Assembly: GCA_030427205.1 (NCBI GenBank)
Contig: JAUHXC010000001.1
Span: forward strand, 992,001-1,056,000
DNA length: 64,000 nt
Reading direction: 5' to 3'
Origin: a bacterium
GTDB taxonomy: Bacteria > Myxococcota_A > Bradymonadia > UBA7976 > UBA1532
Part shown: positions 41,904 through 50,421 of the stretch, one piece after another
How positions within the stretch are numbered: the first letter of the stretch is position 1
How the letters are laid out: each line of letters begins with the position of its first letter
Notes under the pieces: model-generated
Seen by the model: the letters and a program-made list of their open reading frames with translations, nothing else
Told to the model about the DNA's origin: nothing
The model's database searches: none
Position numbers and translations under genes: made by a program

Positions 41904-42167
41904 ATGGAGCCCGACGATCCGAAGGCCGACGCGCTGGTAGACGCCGTCGTCGGCCGCATCGCCCACAACCTCGACCGCATCGCCGCGGAGAAGGGCTGGT
42001 CGCTGCGCAAGGTCTCCCGGGTGACGGGCGTCAACTCGCAGAGCATCCACAACATCCGCAACGGCAAGGCCAACCCGACGGTGCGCACGATCGTCCTGCT
42101 CGCCGAGGGCCTGGGGGTCGATGTGCTCGATCTGCTCCGGGAGGCGTCGGACGCGGGCGAGGGGTGA
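41904..42167 (+). CDS. XRE/Cro-type helix-turn-helix regulator
   Basis: 87 residues from the ATG at 41904. A GTG at 41871 would add 11 residues, and neither start has a clear ribosome site. A HTH_3 domain fills residues about 15-75: IAHNLDRIAAEKGWSLRKVSRVTGVNSQSIHNIRNG, then TVRTIVLLAEGLGVDVLDLL, the usual five-helix XRE fold ending in the hydrophobic helix. Probably a dimeric repressor acting on the overlapping divergent promoters (41834-41857) and so on its own gene and the 148-aa gene. Converges on the nucleotidyltransferase gene with a 30-bp gap. Confidence 0.8.
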   Translation: MEPDDPKADALVDAVVGRIAHNLDRIAAEKGWSLRKVSRVTGVNSQSIHNIRNGKANPTVRTIVLLAEGLGVDVLDLLREASDAGEG

Positions 42168-42197
42168 TACGCGGCAGGTCCCGCCGATGCGCGGCGG

Positions 42198-42776
42198 CTA
42201 CGCGGCGCCGAGGGCTTCTTCGAGCAGATCGTCCAACCCGATGAGCGCGGCCTGATGCTCGAGGTATGCGCGGTCGAGGGTCGGGGCGTTGACCTGGATC
42301 ACCCCGAGCACGTCCAGCCACTGGCGCTCCGAGACGTGGCCGCCGCGGCGGTACCAGTCGAGCTTGGCCAGGATGACGTCTTCGGGACTGGCGACGGGCA
42401 GGGTGGCGCTGCCCTCGGCCCGGGCCGCATGCCGCTGTCGGCGCAGCATGGTGATGCGGGCGCGCGGGTCTCGGCGGGGCACGAAGATGTCGACCTTCGT
42501 CGCGGTCTGCATGTCGAGGATGTTGAATGACGCTCGGCGGCGGATCGCCTCGATGATCAGATCGACGTCGGCGTAGAAGTCGTCACCCAGCGCGTCGGCC
42601 AGTGCCTGCGCCTGGCCGAGCCGGATTTCGGCCACGAGATCCAGATCCTGAGTCGCCCGCGGGATGCCATAGAGCGAGCTCGCGACCGAACCGCCCACGT
42701 ACCAGTCGATGCCGAGGTGATCGAGCGTGGCGCCGATCCGCAGCGCGACCGCGACCGGCTGCGCGAGCACCGTCAA
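42198..42776 (-). CDS. Nucleotidyltransferase-fold protein of a two-gene cassette
   Basis: 192 residues. The start is a TTG whose TTGA overlaps the upstream stop, with GGAGG seven bases before it; longer reading from an ATG at 42833 would overlap the partner gene by 60 bp. MNT/AbiEii-like nucleotidyltransferase core: GGSVASSLYGIPRATQDLDLV, giving the conserved GGxxxxxxG and DxD (DLDLV), then KVDIFVP with a third acidic residue. SPEDVILAKLDWYRRGG is a typical later motif of AbiEii-like proteins. Members of this fold act as toxins or antitoxins that transfer nucleotides to RNA or protein. Translationally coupled to the 95-aa gene. Confidence 0.75.
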   Translation of the reverse strand: MTVLAQPVAVALRIGATLDHLGIDWYVGGSVASSLYGIPRATQDLDLVAEIRLGQAQALADALGDDFYADVDLIIEAIRRRASFNILDMQTATKVDIFVPRRDPRARITMLRRQRHAARAEGSATLPVASPEDVILAKLDWYRRGGHVSERQWLDVLGVIQVNAPTLDRAYLEHQAALIGLDDLLEEALGAA

Positions 42777-43060
42777 CCGCCGGCCTCCGGGCTCCAGCCG
42801 TATGCTTTCTGCAGGGTCTCGCGGTCGATCCACAGCGCGGCCAGCCGCATGCGCAGCTCGGCCTCGTCGGCCTCCGGATGCCGCGAGCGCAGCCCGATCA
42901 GCGCCATCTCCTGGATACCGCGGGTCAGGTCGTCGATCTTCTGCAGCTTCTGATGCGGGGGCATGCGCCGGAAGGCGTCGATCATCATCGCCCGGATCTT
43001 CGGGTGGGTATCGTCGAGGCCGGTTCGGTGACCGGGCCGGGCTGGGGACGAGCGCGCCAT
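42773..43060 (-). CDS. Small partner protein of the nucleotidyltransferase (antitoxin-like)
   Basis: 95 residues from the ATG at 43060. Basic N-terminus, then MMIDAFRRMPPHQKLQKIDDL, a helical section (ALIGLRSRHPEADEAELRMRLAALW) and a conserved-looking end LDRETLQKAYGW-like (IDRETLQKAYGW). I recall this kind of small protein (helix, then a short ...RHP-x-A-x-E... and ...AFGW/AYGW end) preceding nucleotidyltransferase genes in several phyla, but cannot confirm a family name. Its stop overlaps the nucleotidyltransferase start (TTGA), so both are made in a fixed ratio, as in toxin-antitoxin operons. Upstream 58 bp separate it from the Cys-rich lipoprotein gene. Confidence 0.65.
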   Translation of the reverse strand: MARSSPARPGHRTGLDDTHPKIRAMMIDAFRRMPPHQKLQKIDDLTRGIQEMALIGLRSRHPEADEAELRMRLAALWIDRETLQKAYGWSPEAGG

Positions 43061-43118
43061 GGGCCGACGGTATCGCCGTACCTCGGCCAGCGCAATCCGC
43101 AGCCCGCCTCGGGTCGCC

Positions 43119-46088
43119 TCAAGGGCAGGGCGGGTTGGCGGCGCCCGGGCTGCCCAGGTCGCCGGCGCCGTAGGGCTGGGCGGCCACACACCATCGCGCC
43201 GGGTCGTTATTGTCGCCCGCCGCCGGGTCTCCGCCCAGCTGCATCGAGGCGCCGGTCGGATCGGGCCACAGGTCGCCGCCGTCGTAGGCCACGCTGTCGA
43301 CGAGCTGGCCCTCGACGTTGGTGATCTGCACGTCGTCGGCGGCGTTGCCGAGGGCCATCGCGCCGCCGTAGGCGTAGGCCAGGGCGACGCCGCCGTTGGC
43401 CGCCTCGTCGGCGTTCTTGCCCAGCACGATGTAGGCCCGCGGCTCGACGAGCAGGGTGCCCTCGACGGCCCAGGCGTTGCCGCCGTCGGCCTCGGCGAAC
43501 TGCACGCCCTCGAGGTCGAGGGTGTCGTCGCTGTTGTTGTACAGCTCGAACCACTCGCCGTTGTTGTCGGTGACGGCGCTGGGGTCGGGCATCAGCTCGG
43601 TGATGACCAGCTCGCCGGGCGCGGGGCCGCGCGGGCCGGCTTCGGCGCAGGCGCCGGGGGTCACCCGCACGATGGCGGTGCCGGCGCTGACCGCGCCGTT
43701 GCCGCTGTAGCCGTCGACGATGATCAGGTAGCGCCCGTCGGCCTCGGCCTCGAAGGTGAACGCCGACTGCAGGCCGATGTCGACCTCGTCGGCGTCGTCG
43801 TTGCAGTCGAGCTCTTCGGCGCCGCAGCGGTTGTCGAAGAGGTAGACCAGCGTATCGTAGTCCGATCCGGCCGCCGAGACGCACCACGGGCCGGCGGCGG
43901 GGGCGACGAAGAGCAGCGGCAGGTCGGGGCTGCCGTCGCCGCCGCAGCTGCCCTGCAGGTCGTCGGTGGCGCCCTGGGTGACGACCTCGAGCTCGACGCC
44001 CGGCGGGATGAACGTCGGGTCGGCGCAGGCGACCTCGACGCACTCGCCGCCGTCGCAGATCTGACCCTGCAGGCACTCGTCGGCGCCGCGGCACTCGACG
44101 CACGCGCCGACGGTGCAGACCCCGTCGGGGCAGTCGCCGTCGTCCACGCACAGCACGCAGCGGTTGTTCTCGGCGCAGACGCCGTTGGGGCAGTCGCCGT
44201 CGTCGCGGCACTGCACGCAGCGGGCGTCGATGCAGACCTCGCCGCCGCAGTCGGCGTCTTCGCGGCAGCGGATGCACACGTTCGCCTCGCAGACGCCGTT
44301 CTGGCAGTCGTCGTCGGCGGCGCATTGCACGCAGGTATTGGCGTCGCAGACGCCGTCGGGGCAGTCGCCGTCGCCGCGGCACTCGGCGCAGGCGTCGTTG
44401 ACGCAGACCCCCGCCGGGCAGTCGTCGTCGCCGCCGCAGCCGACGCAGATCGTATCGACGCAGACCCCGGCGGCGCAGTCGCCGTCGCCGCGGCACTGCA
44501 CGCACTGCTGGTCTTCGCAGACCCCGTTGGCGCAGTCCTCGTCGCCTTCGCATTCGACGCAGGTCTGCTCGCTGCAGACGCCAGCGGGGCAGTCGTCGTC
44601 CACCCGGCAGCCCACGCAGAGGTTGTCGGCGCACACCCCGCCGTCGCAGTCGCCGTCGGCGCGGCAGGGCACGCAGGCGTTGCCGACGCAGACCCCGTCG
44701 GCGCAGTCGGCGTCGGCGACGCACTGCACGCAGCGGTTGGCGTCGCACACCCCGCCGGGGCACTGCCCCGCGTCGCGGCACTCGACGCAGCCCTCGGCCA
44801 CGCAGACCCCGTCGGCGCAGTCGCCGTCGGCGCCGCATTCGACGCAGCGGCTGTCGGCGCAGACGCCGCCGGGGCAGTCGCCATCGCCGCGGCACTGCGC
44901 GCAGGTATCGCCGTCGCAGACGCCGCCGGGGCAGTCGCCGTCGTCGGCGCATTCGACGCAGGTCGCGTCGGCGCAGACCCCGTCGGGGCAGTCGGCGTCG
45001 ACCCGGCAGCCGACGCAGGCGTCGCCTTCGCAGACGCCGCCGGGGCAGTCGGCGTCGTCGCCGCAGCCGACGCAGATCGCGTCGACGCAGACCCCGGCCC
45101 GGCAGTCGCCGTCGGCCCGGCACTGCACGCAGGTATTGGCCTCGCAGACCCCGTTGGCGCAGTCGCCGTCGTCGCGGCAGCCGATGCAGGCGTTGTCGGC
45201 GCAGACGCCGCCGGGGCAGTGTTCGTCGTCGACGCAGCGCACGCAGGTGCGGTCGGGCGCGCAGACCCGGTCGGGGCAGTCGGCGTCTTCGCGGCACTCG
45301 CCGGCGACGCACGCGACGCCCTCGCACAGCGCCCCGCGGCCGCAGTCGTCGTCGATGATGCACTCGGGGCAGGTGCGCACCAGCCGCAGGGTGTAGGCGG
45401 TCTCGACGCCGGCGCCGCCGCTGACCCGCACGAAGACCGGCGCCCCGTCGACGAGGTCGACCGCCGCCAGCTCGTCGTCGGTGGCGCTCTCGCCGGTGGC
45501 CAGCGCGGCGCCGAAGAGGTCGACGATGGTCAGGGTCAGGTCGCCCTCGGCGTGCACGAAGCGCAGCTCGGCTTCGAGGCGGCCGTTGGCGCAGCCGTCG
45601 ACGGCGTAGACGTCGTCGTCGCCGCCGCACAGCCGGCGGTCGACGCTCTGGCCCTCGCCGACGGGGGTCTCGGCCAGCCCGTCGAGCGCCACGGCGTCGA
45701 TCGGGCGGTCGTCGTCTTCGAAGTCGTCGTCTTCGCAGGGCGGCGGGCCCATGTCGGGGTCGGGGGCCATGTCGGGCTCGGGCATGGCGTCGGGCTGGGG
45801 CTCGGGCTCGGGCATGGCGTCGGGCTCGGGCTCGGGGGCCATGTCCCGATCCATCGCCATGTCGGGCTCGGGCTCGGGGGCCATGTCCGGCCGGGGCTCG
45901 GGCTCGGGGGCGGCGTCGGGGTCGGGCTCGGGCGCCATGTCGAGCTCTGGCGCCACATCGCTCACCCGCCCGTCGCTCGGCGGCGCGCCGCCCTCGCCGC
46001 CGCCGCCGTCGTCGTCGTTGGGGGCCGGCGTACAGCCGAGGGCCAGCAGCGCGCCGAGGCACGCCATCGTCACGATCCGAAGCGCCAT
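43119..46088 (-). CDS. Lipoprotein with ~22 cysteine-rich 19-residue repeats and lamin-tail domain
   Basis: 989 residues; the start has GGAGGGAG just upstream. Signal with lipobox ALGC. Linker (about 20-115) of Met/Pro/Glu/Asp repeats (MAPEPEPD). About 120-235 is a beta-rich domain. About 238-685 holds roughly 22 tandem repeats of 19 residues, consensus CRxDGDCPxGVCxxxxCVxC, four cysteines each, so probably a rod of disulfide-bonded knots. About 695-815 resembles a pre-peptidase/PPC-type beta domain (YLIIVDGYSGNG). The last 160 residues are a lamin-tail domain (LVITELMPDPSA, GEWFELYNNSDDTLDL). A surface or periplasmic structural or binding protein. No partner gene identified. Confidence 0.85.
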   Translation of the reverse strand: MALRIVTMACLGALLALGCTPAPNDDDGGGGEGGAPPSDGRVSDVAPELDMAPEPDPDAAPEPEPRPDMAPEPEPDMAMDRDMAPEPEPDAMPEPEPQPDAMPEPDMAPDPDMGPPPCEDDDFEDDDRPIDAVALDGLAETPVGEGQSVDRRLCGGDDDVYAVDGCANGRLEAELRFVHAEGDLTLTIVDLFGAALATGESATDDELAAVDLVDGAPVFVRVSGGAGVETAYTLRLVRTCPECIIDDDCGRGALCEGVACVAGECREDADCPDRVCAPDRTCVRCVDDEHCPGGVCADNACIGCRDDGDCANGVCEANTCVQCRADGDCRAGVCVDAICVGCGDDADCPGGVCEGDACVGCRVDADCPDGVCADATCVECADDGDCPGGVCDGDTCAQCRGDGDCPGGVCADSRCVECGADGDCADGVCVAEGCVECRDAGQCPGGVCDANRCVQCVADADCADGVCVGNACVPCRADGDCDGGVCADNLCVGCRVDDDCPAGVCSEQTCVECEGDEDCANGVCEDQQCVQCRGDGDCAAGVCVDTICVGCGGDDDCPAGVCVNDACAECRGDGDCPDGVCDANTCVQCAADDDCQNGVCEANVCIRCREDADCGGEVCIDARCVQCRDDGDCPNGVCAENNRCVLCVDDGDCPDGVCTVGACVECRGADECLQGQICDGGECVEVACADPTFIPPGVELEVVTQGATDDLQGSCGGDGSPDLPLLFVAPAAGPWCVSAAGSDYDTLVYLFDNRCGAEELDCNDDADEVDIGLQSAFTFEAEADGRYLIIVDGYSGNGAVSAGTAIVRVTPGACAEAGPRGPAPGELVITELMPDPSAVTDNNGEWFELYNNSDDTLDLEGVQFAEADGGNAWAVEGTLLVEPRAYIVLGKNADEAANGGVALAYAYGGAMALGNAADDVQITNVEGQLVDSVAYDGGDLWPDPTGASMQLGGDPAAGDNNDPARWCVAAQPYGAGDLGSPGAANPPCP

Positions 46089-46134
46089 GGGTCTCCCTCC
46101 CACCGTGCGCGGGCAGCGTGCCCGGCGCGGGGCG

Positions 46135-46164
46135 AATAGAGCGGCAAGCGGCGGGCGATTTCAA
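46135..46164 (-). promoter_or_regulatory. Candidate promoter of the Cys-rich lipoprotein gene
   Basis: Minus strand TTGAAA (46164-46159, five of six), 18-bp spacer, TCTATT (46140-46135, four of six), giving a leader of about 40 nt. Plausible but not tested. Confidence 0.45.
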
Positions 46165-46229
46165 CCGATCTCGAAGCAACGGCCCGGCTGGTGTATCAAG
46201 ATCCCCCCGGATGCGAAGCGAGGCCCCCG

Positions 46230-47408
46230 ATGACCGACCTGTTCAACCCCACCGACGAGCACACCGCCCTGCGGCGCATGGTCCGCGACTTCGCCGAGAA
46301 GGAGGTCGACCCCCAGGCGGCGGCCTTCGACAAGAGCGAGCGCTTCAACGTCGAGCTGTTCCGCAAGCTGGGCGATCTGGGCCTGCTGGGCATCACCGTG
46401 CCCGAGGAGTTCGGCGGCTCGGGCATGGACGCCACCGCGGCGGTCATCGCCCACGAGGAGCTCTCGGCGGCCGATCCCGGCTTCTGCCTGGCCTATCTGG
46501 CCCACTCGATGCTCTTCGTGAACAACCTGGCCATCAACGGCACCGACGCGCAGAAGGCGCGCTTCCTGCCCGGCGCGTGCAGCGGCGCGCTCATCGGCGG
46601 CATGTGCATGAGCGAGCCGGGGGCCGGCACCGACGTGCTGGGCATGAGCACCAGCGCCCGCCGCGACGGGGACGACTACATCCTCGACGGCGCCAAGATG
46701 TGGATCACCAACGGCGCGCTGGATCACGAGACCCTGGGCGATGTCTTTCTGGTCTACGCCCGCATCGTCGGCGACGAGCGCAAGGCGGTGAGCCTGTTCC
46801 TCGTCGAGAAGGGCATGGAGGGCTTCAAGCTGGGCCAGAAGCTGGAAGACAAGCTGGGCATGCGCGCCTCGCCGACCGCCGAGCTGGTCTTCGAGGGGGT
46901 GCGGGTGCCGGCGGCCAACCGGGTCGGCGGCGAGGGCACGGCGCTTCTGAGCATGATGCGCAACCTGGAGATCGAGCGGGTGACCCTGGCCGCGATGAGC
47001 CTGGGCATCGCCCGCCGCTGCGTCGAGGTGATGAACCGCTACGCCCAGGAGCGCAAGTCCTTCGGCAAGCCGCTGTCGGCCTTCGGTCAGATCCAGCGGC
47101 ACATCGCCGAGAGCTACGCCGAGTACATGGCCGGGCGCTGCTACACCTACAACGTCGCCAACGCGATGGCCCTCGATTCGTCGGGCACGCGCCTCGACAG
47201 CGACGGGGTGAAGCTCTTCTGCTCGACGATGGGCAAGAACGTCGCCGACCGCGCGATCCAGGTGCTGGGCGGCTATGGCTACGTCGGCGAGTATCAGGTC
47301 GAGCGGCTGTGGCGCGACGCGAAGCTGCTCGAGATCGGCGGCGGCACGCTCGAAGCGCACCAGAAGAACATGACCCGCGACCTGGCGACGCGCAGCATCC
47401 TGCGCTGA
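46230..47408 (+). CDS. Acyl-CoA dehydrogenase, isovaleryl-CoA-dehydrogenase-like
   Basis: 392 residues from an ATG with GAGG six bases upstream; a start at 46191 is also open. Typical ACAD fold: helical N-domain (EKEVDPQAAAFDKSERFNV, GLLGITVPEEFGGSGMD), beta domain with FAD/substrate motifs MSEPGAGTDVLGMS and WITNG, C-terminal helices with QVLGGYGYVGEYQVERLWRDAK. In most ACADs the base is a Glu in YEGT; here that position is IGGGT (no Glu), while NLEIERVTLA supplies the alternative Glu used by isovaleryl-CoA dehydrogenase. So leucine catabolism is likely but substrate not proven. Converges on the lgt gene. Confidence 0.85.
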   Translation: MTDLFNPTDEHTALRRMVRDFAEKEVDPQAAAFDKSERFNVELFRKLGDLGLLGITVPEEFGGSGMDATAAVIAHEELSAADPGFCLAYLAHSMLFVNNLAINGTDAQKARFLPGACSGALIGGMCMSEPGAGTDVLGMSTSARRDGDDYILDGAKMWITNGALDHETLGDVFLVYARIVGDERKAVSLFLVEKGMEGFKLGQKLEDKLGMRASPTAELVFEGVRVPAANRVGGEGTALLSMMRNLEIERVTLAAMSLGIARRCVEVMNRYAQERKSFGKPLSAFGQIQRHIAESYAEYMAGRCYTYNVANAMALDSSGTRLDSDGVKLFCSTMGKNVADRAIQVLGGYGYVGEYQVERLWRDAKLLEIGGGTLEAHQKNMTRDLATRSILR

Positions 47409-47420
47409 AGCGCCCCGGCG

Positions 47421-48374
47421 TCAGACCCCGTAGTCCTCGCCCGGCTTGGGGCCCTCCGGCCCGCCCTGCTTGCGGTTGCGGATGAGCAAGACCGCCGCCG
47501 CCGCCACCACGCAGATGCTGATGAACTGCGAGGTCGACAGGAAGGTCGCCGAGCCCGTGGGCAGCCCCAGGAACTGGTTGAGCGGCTCGTTGACCACCCG
47601 GAAGAGGAAGCCGCGCTCGGCGTCGTCGCCGCGGAAGATCTCGATGGTGCTGCGGATCAGCGGGTAGAGCAGCGCCCAGGTGATGAAGACCTGGCCGTGG
47701 TAGCGCTTGCGCTGGCGGATCCAGATGAGCAGGCAGAAGAGCAGGATGCCCGAGAGCCCGTCGTAGAGCTGGGTCGGGTGCACCAGGTGGCTGTGGGCCG
47801 CGGTGGCCTCGATGAGGCCCTCTTCGACGTGCTGCTTCCACACCATCGAGCGGGCGGGGAACTCGATGGCCCAGCTCAGGTCGGTGGGCTTGCCCCAGCA
47901 GCAGCCGGCGGCGAGGCAGCCCGAGCGGCCGAAGAACTGCCCCAGCGCCAGCGCGGGGATGATGACGTCGGCCATCGGCAGGAACTTGATCTTCTCCCGC
48001 CGCAGGAACCAGATCATCGTGAAGATCGAGCCCAGCACGCCCCCGTAGAAGACCAGCCCGCCGTTCCAGAAGCGCAAGAGCCGGGTGCAGTCGCGCTCGG
48101 TGATGGGCTTGTCGGGGAAGAGCTGGTTGAAGTGCGCCACGTCGACGCAGGGGTAGTAGTACTGCTCCCAGTTGACGACGATGAAGGCGATGCGCGAGCC
48201 GACGAGGCCGCTGACCAGGATCCACCACATCAGGTCGAGGGTGAGGTCTTTGTGGTAGCCCACCCGCTCGCCGTAGCGCACCGAGAGGAAGATGGCCATG
48301 ACGAAGCCCGCCGCCATCATCGCGGCATAGGTGTGCACCGGATAGCCGAAGAGATCGAACAAGACCGGATGCAT
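47421..48374 (-). CDS. lgt: Prolipoprotein diacylglyceryl transferase, copy 2 (downstream)
   Basis: 317 residues. Transfers diacylglycerol from phosphatidylglycerol to the lipobox Cys of prolipoproteins, in the inner membrane. Around seven hydrophobic helices. Lgt signatures: HTYAAMMAAGF, LVGSRI, FWNGGLVFYGG, GQFFGRSGCLAAGCCWG, HPTQLYDGLSG and the late EIFRGDD. The ATG overlaps the stop of the upstream lgt copy (ATGA). It carries the usual GR-GC-GCCxG loop, here with three Cys. Both copies appear intact; the pair may handle different substrates. C-terminal tail is basic with a Pro/Gly end. Confidence 0.9.
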   Translation of the reverse strand: MHPVLFDLFGYPVHTYAAMMAAGFVMAIFLSVRYGERVGYHKDLTLDLMWWILVSGLVGSRIAFIVVNWEQYYYPCVDVAHFNQLFPDKPITERDCTRLLRFWNGGLVFYGGVLGSIFTMIWFLRREKIKFLPMADVIIPALALGQFFGRSGCLAAGCCWGKPTDLSWAIEFPARSMVWKQHVEEGLIEATAAHSHLVHPTQLYDGLSGILLFCLLIWIRQRKRYHGQVFITWALLYPLIRSTIEIFRGDDAERGFLFRVVNEPLNQFLGLPTGSATFLSTSQFISICVVAAAAVLLIRNRKQGGPEGPKPGEDYGV

Positions 48375-49408
48375 CAGCCCTCCTCACGCCGGTCGCGATG
48401 GCTCCAGAGCATGTACACCGCCCAGGCGCACAGCGGTATGCCCAAGAGCTGGCTGGTCGAGATCAGCTCGCCGAACCACAGGCCGCGGTCGTCGGCCCGG
48501 AAGATCTCGATGATGAACCGCCCGATCGGGTAGACCGCGCAGAACTCGTAGAACGCCTGGCCCTGATAGCGCGAATGGCGCCGGCGCCAGAAGTAGATGT
48601 AGGCGAACAGCAGAAACGCCAGCCCGCTCTCGTAGAGCTGGGTGGCGTGCACCGGCAGGCTGGTATCGGCCCCGAACTCGAGCAGCCCGTGCTCGGCGTG
48701 GTCGAGGAACGCCGGCCGGCCGAACGCGCAGGCCTGCCCGCCTTCGATCAGGTCGATGCGCTCGTAGTTCTTGGGGCAGGTGGCGTCGGGCCCCAGGCCG
48801 GTGAGGTAGCCGCCGAAGCGTACGCCCGTCGGGCCGTGGGTCACCGCGCCGTAGCAGCAGCCGCTGAGGAAGCAGCCCAGCCGCCCGAACGCGAGGCCGA
48901 GCGGCACGCCGAACGCGGCGAGGTCGGCGACCCGGGGGAAGCCCATCTGCCGCTTGCGGATGATGTAGATCGCGACGGGGAAGCAGGCGAGCAGGCCGCC
49001 GATGAACGCCAGCCCGCCCTGCCAGAAGGCGAGCGCCGCGAAGCAGTCCCGCGCGGGGTGGCAGCGGCCGGTCTCGGGGTGGCACAGGGCGCCGGCGCCC
49101 TTCTGCACGCAGTCGGCGTCGACGCTGCACTGCACGTGGATGAACTGCGGCACGTCGACGAGCAGCGGGTCGGTGCACAGGTGCACGTAGTCCCAGAAGT
49201 AGCCGTCGGCGAAGACGTGCAGTATGCGCGAGCCGATGAGGCCCGCGAGCAGCATGTACAGCCCGAAGTCGAGGAAGTCGTCGGGGTCGATGCCGACCCG
49301 CTTCGACTCGCGCCAGCCCAGATACAGCGCCAGCCCGAAGCCGATGGCCATCATCGTGTAGTAGGCGGGGACGGCGACCCCGAAGATCTCGAAGAGGACC
49401 GGTCGCAC
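48374..49408 (-). CDS. lgt: Prolipoprotein diacylglyceryl transferase, copy 1 (with Cys-rich insertion)
   Basis: 344 residues from GTG. Same fold and motifs as copy 2: AYYTMMAIGFGLALYL, LIGSRI, FWQGGLAFIGG, LAFGRLGCFLSGCCYG, HATQLYESGLA and EIFRADD. It carries two inserts absent from copy 2: about residues 92-122, VQCSVDADCVQKGAGALC...CHPARDC, and about 200-225 with CPKNYE...GGQAC. The first is a periplasmic loop resembling the DxDC repeat motifs of the Cys-rich lipoprotein at 43119. Start is 2 bp after the lspA stop. Extra loop function unknown; disulfides likely. Confidence 0.9.
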   Translation of the reverse strand: MRPVLFEIFGVAVPAYYTMMAIGFGLALYLGWRESKRVGIDPDDFLDFGLYMLLAGLIGSRILHVFADGYFWDYVHLCTDPLLVDVPQFIHVQCSVDADCVQKGAGALCHPETGRCHPARDCFAALAFWQGGLAFIGGLLACFPVAIYIIRKRQMGFPRVADLAAFGVPLGLAFGRLGCFLSGCCYGAVTHGPTGVRFGGYLTGLGPDATCPKNYERIDLIEGGQACAFGRPAFLDHAEHGLLEFGADTSLPVHATQLYESGLAFLLFAYIYFWRRRHSRYQGQAFYEFCAVYPIGRFIIEIFRADDRGLWFGELISTSQLLGIPLCAWAVYMLWSHRDRREEG

Positions 49409-49410
49409 GA

Positions 49411-49947
49411 TCAGGCGTCCGTCGGGCCGTCGGGCGGCTCACCGCGGTTGATGACCATATCGATGAGCAGGAGCCCGACGCCGACCGAGATGGCGATGTC
49501 GGCGACGTTGAACGTCGGCCAGTGCCAGTCGCCGTGGTACCAGTCGATGAAGTCGACGACGTAGCCCAGCCGCACCCGGTCGGTCAGGTTGCCGATGGCG
49601 CCGCCGAGGATGCAGGTCAGCCCCACCGAGAGCACCTTCTGGCCGCGCGCGCTCTTGAAGAAGAGCAGGATGACCACCAGCGCGACGGCGGCGATGATCA
49701 CGAAGAAGGGCACCCGCCAGGTCTCGGGCAGGTCGCGAAACAGGCCCCAGGCGGCGCCTTTGTTGCCGGTGACCCGCAGGTTGAACCAGGTCTCGGTGAC
49801 GCGGTGGATCTCGCTGCGGATCGCGCGGGCGTCGGCCGGCAGCTGGCCGTCGGGCAGGACGAGCGCCTCGGCGACCTTCAGCTTGCTGAGCTGGTCGAGC
49901 GCGACGATGACGAACGCGCCGGCGAATAGGTAGGCGTAACGCAGCAT
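49411..49947 (-). CDS. lspA: Lipoprotein signal peptidase (signal peptidase II)
   Basis: 178 residues, normal size. Aspartic protease of the inner membrane that cleaves the signal peptide after Lgt has acylated the Cys. Four hydrophobic helices; conserved blocks LDQLSK, NKGAAWGLF, the catalytic Asp in GNLTDR and FNVADIAIS with the second Asp. Start at MLRYAYL, preferred over an earlier start that would add an Arg-rich stretch. First of a three-gene lspA-lgt-lgt operon, an unusually direct grouping of lipoprotein-maturation enzymes. Confidence 0.93.
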   Translation of the reverse strand: MLRYAYLFAGAFVIVALDQLSKLKVAEALVLPDGQLPADARAIRSEIHRVTETWFNLRVTGNKGAAWGLFRDLPETWRVPFFVIIAAVALVVILLFFKSARGQKVLSVGLTCILGGAIGNLTDRVRLGYVVDFIDWYHGDWHWPTFNVADIAISVGVGLLLIDMVINRGEPPDGPTDA

Positions 49948-50058
49948 GGGCCTGATCGGGCGGTGAAGACGCCGCACCTTAGCAGACTGCGGGCGCAGAC
50001 GGCGGGGCAACTTGCGCGCGCCGGGCGCGCAGGCGCCGCGCGGCCCGTCGGGCGTCGG

Positions 50059-50316
50059 TCAGTTGTAGTAGGGGTTGTCCCCCGCGGCGTGGTCGGTCAT
50101 GTCGACCACCTGCTTGACCCGGGGGAAGGCTTCGAAGATCGCTTTCTCGACCCCCTGCTTGAGCGTCGCCTTGGACGCCGAGCAGCCCTGGCAGCCCCCC
50201 GACATGCGGATGTAGGCGGTGCGGTTGACGTAGTCGACCAGGTCGATCTGGCCCCCGTGCTGGGCGACCATCGGGTTGACCTTCTCGTCGAGCAGCTTCT
50301 GGATCTTGTGGCGCAT
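50059..50316 (-). CDS. NifU/NfuA C-terminal-domain Fe-S scaffold protein
   Basis: 85 residues, only the Nfu domain: VNPMVAQHGGQIDLVDYV, then IRMSGGCQGCSASKATLKQGV with the CxxC (about 43-46) that ligates a 4Fe-4S cluster at a dimer interface. Delivers clusters to target enzymes in the cytoplasm. Ribosome site weak (AGAG). It stands alone, so maturation partners must be elsewhere. The short lead-in and stop are clean; no frameshift. Confidence 0.88.
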   Translation of the reverse strand: MRHKIQKLLDEKVNPMVAQHGGQIDLVDYVNRTAYIRMSGGCQGCSASKATLKQGVEKAIFEAFPRVKQVVDMTDHAAGDNPYYN

Positions 50317-50421
50317 CGGTCTCTGGCGGGTCCGGGCGGGGTCATCCCCGCGACGGATCAGAGACGCCGTAGCGGCCGGTGGGGTTTCGAGGCGCCGCGT
50401 CCGACGGGCGAGTTCGCGGGC

